From contig CAJXNF010000139.1 of assembly GCA_913056375.1 (NCBI GenBank), forward strand, positions 1 through 7,292: 7,292 nucleotides of DNA, in the 5' to 3' direction. Each line of letters begins with the position of its first letter. Position 1 is the first letter of the stretch. Of the stretch, positions 1 through 6,048 are shown piece after piece. This DNA is from an uncultured Pseudomonadota bacterium. Its GTDB lineage: Bacteria; SAR324; NAC60-12. The notes beneath the pieces are model-generated. The model was not told the origin of the DNA. It ran no database searches and saw only the letters and a program-made list of their open reading frames with translations. The position numbers and the translations under genes are program-made.

Positions 1-829
1 GAGCCATTTGACGAATTGGGTGTTCTTGAGCCCATGAATTGGCGCTCAAGGTTCGAAGATAGTAGCTGTTTGTCGGGACCACCGTGATCAAAATTGCTTG
101 ATCAATGCAACGTGAGATAAGGGCAGGATTGTCGAGGATAGTGTAGGCATGATCGAGCCGATCTACTCCCAGAACATCCATTGCGGTTTCCACGTTCTTC
201 CAGGAGGTGCCAAATTCTCCGGCATGGGCGGTTGTCTTCAAGCCCGCTTTTTTAGCCAATGCATAGGCATCAGAAAATTTTTCAGGTGGATTGTTGACTT
301 CGTTGTAATCCATTCCGATGCCCACAACGGCAGGATGACGGTGGGCGCACATCAACTCTACCATTTCGAGACCTGCGGATGCAGAGGCCTCACGATCGAT
401 ACTGGGGATGAGTAAGCTAGTGATCCCGAAGTCCGTCTCAGCCTCGTTCATGCCCAAAAGAATGGCGTTCTGCAATTCGCTGTAAGAGAAATCAGTCGCT
501 GCTAGTGTGCCTGTCGGGTTCCAGAAAAACTCTGCATGTCGAACCTGCTGCCGGGAGGCGTCTTCCAGGTATTCATAGGTGATTCGACGCAGGTCATCAG
601 GGTCTTGGAGAATGTGGTTTTCCAACTCACGGAAAATGTGGAGGACCCCGACCGGCTTCTCGCCACGGACGTAAAAAGCATCAATTTCAGTGTCTGTGGT
701 GCGGGCACCATTCTTACGAGCCAGTTCCTTCATGGTCGCCTTGCGGATGGTACCAAGGAGATGACAATGCAACTCGATCTTGGGGATTTGCTGCAAAAAC
801 TCATTCAGAGTCAGGTTTGCTTCGCTCAT
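1..829 (-). CDS. Adenosine deaminase family protein (partial, 3' end beyond the left edge)
   Basis: The frame is open from an ATG at 829 to the window edge, giving 276 codons with no stop. It is a metal-dependent amidohydrolase of the adenosine deaminase family, which hydrolyses the 6-amino group of adenosine-like purines in the cytosol. Visible motifs, in order, are: the metal ligand pair in LHCHLLGT (His21, His23); TAHAGE at about 200-205, with His202 as a metal ligand and Glu205 as the expected catalytic acid; and RLDHAY at about 224-229, with His227 at the catalytic histidine position. The late Asp-Asp pair of the family lies off the window. Spacing between these motifs matches classic adenosine deaminase. 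The residue that normally contacts the ribose 5'-hydroxyl (Asp in HxHLDG) is Leu25 here, and the usual Gly-His-Gly is Asp-His-Ala, so substrate preference may be shifted. The gene starts only 5 bases after the nucleoside hydrolase stop, has a weak ribosome binding site and is the last visible gene of the operon. The family is certain; the exact substrate is not. Confidence 0.9.
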   Translation of the reverse strand, partial: MSEANLTLNEFLQQIPKIELHCHLLGTIRKATMKELARKNGARTTDTEIDAFYVRGEKPVGVLHIFRELENHILQDPDDLRRITYEYLEDASRQQVRHAEFFWNPTGTLAATDFSYSELQNAILLGMNEAETDFGITSLLIPSIDREASASAGLEMVELMCAHRHPAVVGIGMDYNEVNNPPEKFSDAYALAKKAGLKTTAHAGEFGTSWKNVETAMDVLGVDRLDHAYTILDNPALISRCIDQAILITVVPTNSYYLRTLSANSWAQEHPIRQMA

Positions 830-834
830 TGGTT

Positions 835-1719
835 TTATCTCTGTTTCAGGGCTTTCATACAGATTTGCAGCGCAATCTTGGGGTCAATTCCGGTTCCAAT
901 CGAAGCATTCGCAGACTGCACAAAGTTGAACTCTGTCTGACCGTATCGAGAATCGTTCTCAGTGTGTACGGATAGGTTGACTCGCTCAAACTTGATTAGG
1001 GACGGCTGGACAACTGCCAGCGCAGCAATCGGATCGTAGATTGCCATCCGCTCTCGTCCTCGGGAAAGGGCGATATCGAGGTAGCCTCCCAGTAAGTCTG
1101 CCAAAAGACCATCCTCCAAAACTGGCGCATCAGCTGGACCAAATGTAACTTGGCGGCAGAGTTCCAGATCAACAATCCGCAGTGGTGCACCATGCTGAAG
1201 GACAGTGGCGAGGGCGTCTGCATCAGCAAAAGCATTGTATTCGGCGTGCTCGGTGTGGTTGCCTCTGGCACGACTGGCCCCCATCCAAGTTAGAGTCCCA
1301 AGACGCTGCAGCTTTTCCGGAAAGCTTCGGTAGGCGAGGGCGAGGTTGGTGAGTGGGCCAATGGCGAGCACATCTTTGGGGCCTTCGGAATCCAGCCAGG
1401 TTTCCAAAGCTGGGAGTGCCTCCTGGACAGGGAACGCTGGAACATTGGGTAGGAATTGACCCCGGCTGCGCATACCCTTTGGTCCTAGGATCCTTTCTGC
1501 GGTCTCCAAAGGACGGGACAACGGACCATCTGCACCTTTGTAGATTGGCCAGGAGAAGCCAAAATGGTGGATCGCACCGAAAGCGTTGGCACAGACTTGC
1601 TCCAGTTGGGAATTGCCTGCGACGAGGGACACGCCATCAATGGCAACGCCCTCCGCTTCAAGGACCAGCAAGGCCCATAAGTCGTCAAATCCAAAGTCGG
1701 TATCGACCCATAATCCCAT
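835..1719 (-). CDS. Nucleoside hydrolase (inosine/uridine-preferring hydrolase family)
   Basis: This 294-residue protein is of normal length for cytosolic nucleoside hydrolases, which split nucleosides into ribose and free base. The N-terminal DTDFGFDD (residues 6-13) is the calcium-binding family signature, usually DTDPGxDD, with Phe replacing Pro. VAGN follows at 33-36, a GADGPLSRPL stretch at 62-71, AIGPLTNLALA at 119-129, MGAS at 146-149, GN at 153-154, the AEYN ribose-binding block at 159-162 and a late calcium-ligand Asp in YDP at 228-230. In many characterised members that last motif is HDP with a catalytic His, so Tyr228 is notable. The HGxDGLG-like loop is also replaced (GPKGMRSR, 79-86). 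The start is fixed by a TGATG overlap with the ATPase stop and by AAGGGAG 7 bases upstream. Its position between an importer and a deaminase suggests it acts on imported nucleosides. Family assignment is secure; specificity and even full catalytic competence are open. Confidence 0.93.
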   Translation of the reverse strand: MGLWVDTDFGFDDLWALLVLEAEGVAIDGVSLVAGNSQLEQVCANAFGAIHHFGFSWPIYKGADGPLSRPLETAERILGPKGMRSRGQFLPNVPAFPVQEALPALETWLDSEGPKDVLAIGPLTNLALAYRSFPEKLQRLGTLTWMGASRARGNHTEHAEYNAFADADALATVLQHGAPLRIVDLELCRQVTFGPADAPVLEDGLLADLLGGYLDIALSRGRERMAIYDPIAALAVVQPSLIKFERVNLSVHTENDSRYGQTEFNFVQSANASIGTGIDPKIALQICMKALKQR

Positions 1720-2738
1720 CAGCCAGCTCCCTTGATTTGGTGTCCAAACTGCTCGGGTAGGTCAAAAGCTAGGGTGGCTCCGATTGGATAAGGGGGATTT
1801 CCGGCTGGAGTGGAAGCTGTGATCCGACCTAGGGGGGAGGTGATGACGTATTCCCACATCTCACCGGCGAAAGATACACCAGCAACCGTCCCATGGAAGG
1901 GGCCACTTCCTAAGCTGACAACACCAGGACGCCAGGCTAAAGATCCAGATGGAGCGTTGTATCCACTGATCTTGCTGCCGTCCCTGCCAATCAAGGCTCC
2001 CTCACGAACTTCGAAAATGTTCTCAAAGCCCATGAAATCAGCAGCAAAGACAGTACTGGGATGGTTGTAGAGTTCAGTTGGAGTGCCCATCTGTTCGATC
2101 AAACCGTCCTTCATCAGGACGACTCGGTCAGCTAGCGCAAGAGCCTCTCCCTGGTCATGAGTGACAAAGACCATGGTGATGCCGCTGTTGCGTTGCAGAC
2201 GCTGCAATTCAGACCGCATGTCCAGCCGCAAGCGAGCATCCAGATTCGAAAGTGGCTCATCAAGCAACATGACCTTGGGTTCCAGAACAAGAGATCTAGC
2301 CAAGGAAAGCCTTTGTTGCTGGCCACCGGAGAGCTCGCTCGGTTTACGATTGGCAAGTTCACCTAGTTCGACGGTATCGAGACTTTGTTCCACTCGTTTC
2401 TTGATCTCACCATTAGACACTTTTCGGAGTCGCAGGCCAAAGGCTACATTTTCAAAGGTAGAAAGATGGGGAAATAATGCATAAGACTGAAACACCAACC
2501 CAACGCCACGTTTATTGGCTGGGACTTTGGTGACGTCAGTCCCATCAATCTCGATTGACCCCGAGCGCGGAGACAATAGACCTGCGATGGCTCTCATCGT
2601 GGTGGTTTTGCCACATCCTGAGGGTCCAAGAAGAGTGATCAGCTCTCCTTTGCGGATATTCAGGCTGAGTTGGGACACCGCGACCGTGTCACCATAAGCA
2701 AGCGTCAGATTTTTCAGTGAAACAAAGGACTCAGACAT
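1719..2738 (-). CDS. ABC transporter ATP-binding protein, PotA/FbpC type
   Basis: This 339-residue cytoplasmic ATPase powers the importer. Its motifs are complete: Walker A GPSGCGKT (38-45), Q-loop Gln84, signature LSGGQ (136-140), Walker B VMLLDEP (156-162), D-loop SNLDA and switch His194. A C-terminal region of about 100 residues, with a TOBE-like fold signature (IFEVREG through LAWRPGVV), is typical of the CUT1/POT subfamily ATPases. The frame is open 41 codons further upstream to 2861, but that extension lies inside the permease gene and does not resemble an ATPase N-terminus. The start at MSESFVSLKN is preferred because the ABC fold begins there. The gene overlaps the upstream permease by 8 bases, and its own TGA overlaps the nucleoside hydrolase ATG. 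No good Shine-Dalgarno is visible, so initiation probably depends on coupling. Automated annotation would likely call this spermidine/putrescine ATPase; the neighbours argue for a nucleoside-type substrate. Confidence 0.95.
   Translation of the reverse strand: MSESFVSLKNLTLAYGDTVAVSQLSLNIRKGELITLLGPSGCGKTTTMRAIAGLLSPRSGSIEIDGTDVTKVPANKRGVGLVFQSYALFPHLSTFENVAFGLRLRKVSNGEIKKRVEQSLDTVELGELANRKPSELSGGQQQRLSLARSLVLEPKVMLLDEPLSNLDARLRLDMRSELQRLQRNSGITMVFVTHDQGEALALADRVVLMKDGLIEQMGTPTELYNHPSTVFAADFMGFENIFEVREGALIGRDGSKISGYNAPSGSLAWRPGVVSLGSGPFHGTVAGVSFAGEMWEYVITSPLGRITASTPAGNPPYPIGATLAFDLPEQFGHQIKGAG
1727..1733 (-). promoter_or_regulatory. Ribosome binding site of the nucleoside hydrolase gene
   Basis: The minus strand reads AAGGGAG here, 7 bases before the ATG at 1719 and inside the 3' end of the ATPase gene. 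With the one-base TGATG overlap it fixes this start and suggests both coupling and independent initiation. Confidence 0.7.
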
Positions 2739-3507
2739 AGCGAGAGAAGCCCAGGAATTTTTCAGCAAGGAAAATGATCCCCACGGACATGATTGCGAGC
2801 AACGCAGAGAGGGCTGCGACAGAGGGGTCGTAAGTGATTTCCATGTAGGCCAGCATATCAATTGGCAGCGTTCGCACCCCTGGACCGGAGAGAAACAATG
2901 AAACAGGTACCTGATTAAAGCTGGTGACGAACCCCAAAATGAAAGCCGCTAAAACTCCTCCCCGAATGTTGGGAAGCACCACTTTGACAAAAGCTCCGAA
3001 TCTTGTACAGCCAAGCAAAATAGCAGCTTCCTCCATATCACTTCGTAAATTCTCCAAACTAGCTGTTACAACCCGCACTGCGTAGGGAATTACTAGCGCT
3101 GTGTGGGCCATAAAGAGCGCCATAGAGACTGTGAAATTGAGCGGGATCACCAGGTAACGCAACAGTCCAAGCCCAACAATGATCCCCGGAACAATGATTG
3201 GGGCTGCAACGATCGTTTTGACCGTCTCCGCAAAAGGCAGACGATAGCGACTGAGGGCGTAGGCTGCCGGAACTCCAAGCACCAAGGCCGACAATGTTCC
3301 AAACACAGCAAGGAACATGGAGAGGGCAAAACTCTCACGAAAACTCTCGACTTCAAAGACAGCCCAATACCATTTGAGCGATAGCCCCTCTGGTGGAAAA
3401 GCCAAATTTTCTCCAGCTGATAGACCTGCGGCGATGATGATAAAAAATGGCCCGATCAGGAAAGTCAGAGTCAGTCCAATGATCAAAAATGTTGTCCACT
3501 TCCCCAT
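2731..3507 (-). CDS. ABC transporter permease, PotC-like (second permease)
   Basis: This 258-residue inner membrane protein has about six hydrophobic segments (near 6-28, 60-84, 97-118, 125-147, 181-204 and 229-250). It has the cytoplasmic EAA coupling loop at about 159-180, with EEAAILLGC followed by FVKVVLPNIRGG, which docks to the ATPase. Length and topology match the PotC-type (COG1177) permease of polyamine/iron/thiamine-like importers. The ATG lies in TAATG, overlapping the stop of a 43-codon ORF. No Shine-Dalgarno is seen before it, so translation is probably coupled to that ORF. The 3' end overlaps the ATPase gene by 8 bases. The function as one half of a heterodimeric membrane channel with the permease at 3656-4477 is secure; the transported compound is inferred only from context. 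Confidence 0.94.
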   Translation of the reverse strand: MGKWTTFLIIGLTLTFLIGPFFIIIAAGLSAGENLAFPPEGLSLKWYWAVFEVESFRESFALSMFLAVFGTLSALVLGVPAAYALSRYRLPFAETVKTIVAAPIIVPGIIVGLGLLRYLVIPLNFTVSMALFMAHTALVIPYAVRVVTASLENLRSDMEEAAILLGCTRFGAFVKVVLPNIRGGVLAAFILGFVTSFNQVPVSLFLSGPGVRTLPIDMLAYMEITYDPSVAALSALLAIMSVGIIFLAEKFLGFSRYV

Positions 3508-3638
3508 TAGGATTTTCTGCCAAGAACACTGTTCAAAATATCTTTCCCGGGTGTGAAGACATCAACTGAAAACTTTGATTTCATACTTTTAAAAATATGC
3601 GGCAACAAGGTTTGTGTCTGATCAGTTAGGAGAATCAT
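3507..3638 (-). CDS. Unrecognised 43-residue ORF between the two permease genes
   Basis: An open frame of 43 codons begins with ATG at 3638 and ends with TAA at 3509-3507. It starts 17 bases after the first permease stop (3656), and its TAA shares one base with the ATG of the second permease (TAATG). The predicted peptide begins MILLTDQTQTLLPHIF and ends KDILNSVLGRKS. It is mildly basic, has no signal peptide and no clear membrane helix, and I recognise no family. It fills the only sizeable gap between the transporter genes. No Shine-Dalgarno is visible before either its ATG or that of the second permease. It could be a genuine small protein, a coupling ORF whose translation delivers ribosomes to the next gene, or chance. 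The frame also continues open upstream into the permease gene, so the ATG is only the most likely start. Confidence 0.45.
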   Translation of the reverse strand: MILLTDQTQTLLPHIFKSMKSKFSVDVFTPGKDILNSVLGRKS

Positions 3639-3655
3639 GCTGGTGATTTCAGAGG

Positions 3656-4477
3656 CTATGTTCTGGCGGTTGCAATTCGTTTGAAGAGAAGATTGGAGCC
3701 AAAACTCATCGTGATCAAGATCGTGGCAATAATCCCTGCAGAAACAAAGTCATTGGCGACATTGACTCTTTGATATAGCAGTGTCTCCAGCATCAAGACC
3801 TTCGCTCCCCCAAGGATCGCAGGGGTGATGTAAGCGGTGAGAGAACCCGTAAAAACCAGTGTTCCTCCGATGACCAGCCCTTCCTTGGTCAGTGGAAGGA
3901 TGACCTTCAGAAAGACCTGTAGCCAGTTAGCTCCCAAAACTCGGGCAGCAGCAACCGCGTCATTTGGTAAATTTTCCATGGCGGAGATCAAGGAAATGAT
4001 CATGAGTGGCATGAAGAGCTGAAGCAATCCAAGGAAAACCGCTGTCTCTGTAAATAACAACCGAATCGGTGTGTCACTGAGTCCCAACCCAACGATGGCA
4101 TCGTTTACAATGCCCGTACGTCCCAAAATGACGATCCAAGCATAGGTGCGTGCCACAGGCGAGATCATCAGGGGCAAGACCACTAGCCCAAAGATTCGTC
4201 CACGATGTTTGGATGGCAGATGGAAGATGGAGAATGCTGTCGCATATCCGATAACGGCGCTGACCCCCGCAACGAGGAAGCCTAGTTTGAGAGTTCGGAA
4301 AAAGACCGTCTGATTCAGGGGCTTGCTGATAAAGTCTGCATAGCCTTGTAGCGACCAAGCGTCATCAACCCGAAAGCCTTCTGAAAGGAGGACGAGGACA
4401 GGCAACAAGAAAAGGGTTGCTGTGAAAAGTACTGCAGGGAGGGCGAGCACCAAGCCCTCTAGACGGTTTTGAAACAC
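3656..4477 (-). CDS. ABC transporter permease, PotB-like (first permease, GTG start)
   Basis: This 273-residue inner membrane protein is of the PotB (COG1176) type. Hydrophobic segments lie near 9-31, 64-84, 96-118, 146-168, 202-223 and 245-266. The stretch RTYAWIVILGRTGIVN (110-125) is typical of PotB/FbpB-like permeases. The EAA loop is at about 172-195 (DAVAAARVLGANW followed by FLKVILP). The start codon is GTG at 4477; in frame upstream there is only a short open stretch with no ATG before a TGA. No Shine-Dalgarno is visible, and a perfect 11-bp hairpin lies 21 bases upstream, so this gene is probably translated less than the binding-protein gene. It pairs with the permease at 2731-3507. 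TTG/GTG codons at residues 9-10 are less likely alternative starts. Confidence 0.94.
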   Translation of the reverse strand: MFQNRLEGLVLALPAVLFTATLFLLPVLVLLSEGFRVDDAWSLQGYADFISKPLNQTVFFRTLKLGFLVAGVSAVIGYATAFSIFHLPSKHRGRIFGLVVLPLMISPVARTYAWIVILGRTGIVNDAIVGLGLSDTPIRLLFTETAVFLGLLQLFMPLMIISLISAMENLPNDAVAAARVLGANWLQVFLKVILPLTKEGLVIGGTLVFTGSLTAYITPAILGGAKVLMLETLLYQRVNVANDFVSAGIIATILITMSFGSNLLFKRIATART

Positions 4478-4498
4478 GGTGGGAGTGTTGAGAAGGAG

Positions 4499-4524
4499 GA
4501 TCTCGGAGTAATCACTCCGAGATC
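4499..4524 (-). repeat. Perfect 11-bp stem-loop between binding-protein and permease genes
   Basis: GATCTCGGAGT, a four-base loop, then ACTCCGAGATC form a perfect inverted repeat, with a further possible G-U pair outside. It sits in the 69-base gap after the binding-protein stop. No T-run follows it on the minus strand, so it is not a standard intrinsic terminator. By analogy with malE-malF and similar transporter operons, such hairpins can protect the upstream mRNA and lower expression of downstream permeases. Confidence 0.75.
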
Positions 4525-4546
4525 TCAGTCAGGTTTGATCAACTAT

Positions 4547-5566
4547 CTACTTGATGACCTTGGTGTTCCAACGCTCAACCCAGCCTTCGCGATTGTCGAT
4601 GATGTCGGCAGGGCTGATGATATTGAGAGAATCGATAAGCTCAGCACCATAAGTCAGGCCCTCAGCAACTTCATCTGACACCTTGACTTTCTTATTTGCG
4701 GGACTGTCGATCTTGGCGTTGGCAATGCGGGTCTGGGACTCCACGGAGAGCCAGTAATCCATGAATTGATAAGCCAATTCTTCATTGCCATTGCCTTTGG
4801 TCATGATCATCACATTCATCCCTCCCGTTTGTCCCTCTTGGGGATTGGCCCAAACAAAGGGAAGCGGGCTCTTTGCAAAGCTGCTCCAGGCAAAACGTCC
4901 AACGGGAGCTGCAATGACTTCTTCCTGGTTCATCAACTGAGCAAGTTGAGAATATCGGACGTAAAAAGTGACGATGTCATCAGCCTTGGCGCCAATGCTA
5001 TCGATGGTTTCTTCAAAGCCGTAGCCTTGGTGGCCAAGGGCCTTTGACAGCATGAAAAGAGTGAGAGGTCCCTGGGTGCCGGTGATATTGGGAAGAGCGA
5101 CTCTGCCGGCAAGTTCAGGGGACAAGAGATCCTTCCAACTGTTGATTTGAACCAAGTCGGAGCGATAGACAATGGAACTGGCGTAAAAGGTGTAGCCGAC
5201 TGCCCAATTTTCGCCAAGCGGATTCTTCGCTGCCTCGTATAAATCATTATAGCTAGAGAGCTTGGAGACATCGAGATTCTGGAGAAGTCCTTTACGGGCT
5301 AAGGCCAGTGCGTCATGAGATGAAATCACAGCCATGTCAATTACGGGATTGGCCGCATTGGCTTCGATTTTCGCCATCCGCTCGACGCTGTTGCCGGTTT
5401 CGATCACCAGCTCGCAGTCACAAATTGCCTCAAACGGATCATAGAGCGCTTCTTTGTAAGCATCTTGAGCAAAAGAATAGACGGAGATGGTCAACTTCTT
5501 TTCTGCGGCGACCGCTGTATGGACTGTGAGAATCGCGCCAATTGCTGCGAAAATGAGATATTTCAT
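4547..5566 (-). CDS. Periplasmic substrate-binding protein of a PotD/Fbp-like ABC importer
   Basis: This 339-residue protein begins with a type I signal peptide: a charged start, a hydrophobic core at 4-18 and probable cleavage after AVA at about residue 20. There is no lipobox, which fits a soluble periplasmic protein of a Gram-negative cell. The mature part follows the PotD-type (COG0687) fold pattern: LTISVYSF near the start, IDMAVISSHDALALARKGLLQ at about 76-96, SWKDLLSPELAGRVALPN at 143-160 and PQEG at 242-245. Polyamine binders usually have Trp-x-Asp-Asn soon after PEEG, but here the segment is GQTGGMNVM, so those ligand-contacting residues are absent. Cys49 and Cys51 form a CxC that could be redox active or bonded. 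It is the first gene of the operon, with a strong ribosome binding site. The family is clear. Nucleosides or related compounds are the inferred ligand because a nucleoside hydrolase and an adenosine-deaminase-like gene follow. Confidence 0.92.
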   Translation of the reverse strand: MKYLIFAAIGAILTVHTAVAAEKKLTISVYSFAQDAYKEALYDPFEAICDCELVIETGNSVERMAKIEANAANPVIDMAVISSHDALALARKGLLQNLDVSKLSSYNDLYEAAKNPLGENWAVGYTFYASSIVYRSDLVQINSWKDLLSPELAGRVALPNITGTQGPLTLFMLSKALGHQGYGFEETIDSIGAKADDIVTFYVRYSQLAQLMNQEEVIAAPVGRFAWSSFAKSPLPFVWANPQEGQTGGMNVMIMTKGNGNEELAYQFMDYWLSVESQTRIANAKIDSPANKKVKVSDEVAEGLTYGAELIDSLNIISPADIIDNREGWVERWNTKVIK

Positions 5567-5572
5567 TCAGTT

Positions 5573-5578
5573 CTCCTT
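5573..5578 (-). promoter_or_regulatory. Strong ribosome binding site of the binding-protein gene
   Basis: The minus strand reads AAGGAG, 6 bases before the ATG at 5566. This is the best Shine-Dalgarno in the operon and fits the high level expected for a periplasmic binding protein relative to the permeases, which lack one. Confidence 0.8.
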
Positions 5579-5675
5579 GAGATGTTGCCTGGACTGAAAA
5601 TCGCCCTGAAAGAATAGTACAGGAGGCTCCCTCGCCCCCAGTAATCACAAGATTCGGTAGTTCTCACCGGTATTT

Positions 5676-5701
5676 CCTCCAACTTTGGAGAATTTGGAGG
5701 T
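5676..5701. promoter_or_regulatory. Repeat/inverted-repeat block, candidate operator
   Basis: On the plus strand CCTCCAA (5676-5682) is followed by two tandem nine-base units, TTTGGAGAA (5684-5692) and TTTGGAGGT (5693-5701). The first word is the inverse of TTGGAGG in the second unit and nearly of the first, so the block can read as a direct repeat or as either of two overlapping palindromes. It lies just upstream of the importer operon, where a repressor or activator site would be expected. It could instead form an RNA hairpin in the leader. Confidence 0.4.
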
Positions 5702-5702
5702 G

Positions 5703-5731
5703 CAGTACACAAGAAAATCAGCATTGGTCAA
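5703..5731 (-). promoter_or_regulatory. Candidate sigma-70-type promoter of the importer operon
   Basis: The minus strand has TTGACC (5731-5726), a 17-base spacer and GTACTG (5708-5703). The -35 box is good but the -10 box is poor. Its projected transcription start falls on the repeat block at 5676-5701, which would leave a leader of about 130 bases before the ATG at 5566. The assignment rests on pattern only. Confidence 0.25.
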
Positions 5732-5756
5732 GGGAATTTTTGAAGAGTAAGGCTTT

Positions 5757-5776
5757 AAATTCTGTTTTCAGAATTT
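5757..5776. repeat. AT-rich 8-bp inverted repeat with TTTT loop
   Basis: AAATTCTG, loop TTTT, then CAGAATTT form a perfect stem. Only a short T-run (one extra T before C) follows on the plus strand, and no plus-strand gene precedes it, so a terminator role is unlikely. It may be a protein-binding palindrome in the divergent regulatory region, or chance in AT-rich sequence. Confidence 0.4.
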
Positions 5777-6048
5777 TCACTGTGTGGTATTTGTTCAATA
5801 ATTTCAGAGCGAAGTTAAAACATGCTACTAATCTTTGACAGAAGATGGATTTTTCTCAACAAATATTCTTCCAAAATGCAACCATTTCATGGTTTGTAGA
5901 TCAGGCTAGCCTCTAAAAAATTACCCTTCAGTTAACTTATTCTTGATTAGATTAAAAAGACATACATCATAATGACAGAGCTAATTTTAATAAGAGTAAA
6001 CGTGGACCCAATCTTAAAGTCATAATAACTGAGAAACTGACCTGAAAA

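Larger units (their letters stand above)
5567..6048. other. Divergent intergenic region between the importer operon and the hydrolase gene
   Basis: These 482 bases contain no ORF I can support on either strand and no tRNA-like sequence. From about 5700 to 6048 the region is distinctly AT-rich compared with the flanking genes. It must carry the promoter of the minus-strand importer operon and probably that of the plus-strand hydrolase. Contents noted separately are the ribosome binding site, a repeat block at 5676-5701, a weak promoter candidate and a hairpin at 5757-5776. On the plus strand, TTGATT at 5943-5948 and CATAAT at 5968-5973 could be a poor promoter for the hydrolase, but their 19-base spacing is long. 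Confidence 0.7.

Noticed and set aside
149..940. Open frames on the plus strand opposite the deaminase and nucleoside hydrolase genes
   Set aside because: They are antisense shadows: the minus strand encodes clear family motifs over the same bases and the plus-strand translations show none.
1353..1760. A 135-codon plus-strand open frame opposite the nucleoside hydrolase
   Set aside because: It is rich in Arg, Pro and Gly, has no recognisable domain and no ribosome binding site, and covers conserved codons of the opposite gene.
2739..2861. Upstream extension of the ATPase reading frame by 41 codons
   Set aside because: The extension lies wholly inside the permease gene in another frame and is unlike any ATPase N-terminus; the ABC fold begins right after the ATG at 2738.
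4499..4524. The 11-bp hairpin as an intrinsic terminator
   Set aside because: No T-run follows on the transcribed strand, and the downstream permease genes clearly belong to the same importer.
5835..5866. Perfect TTGACA on the plus strand as the hydrolase promoter
   Set aside because: No acceptable -10 box lies at 16-18 bases, and the leader would be about 180 bases long.
5845..5916. A 23-codon plus-strand ORF in the divergent intergenic region
   Set aside because: It has only a poor ribosome binding site, is far from the next gene, and ORFs of this size are expected by chance.
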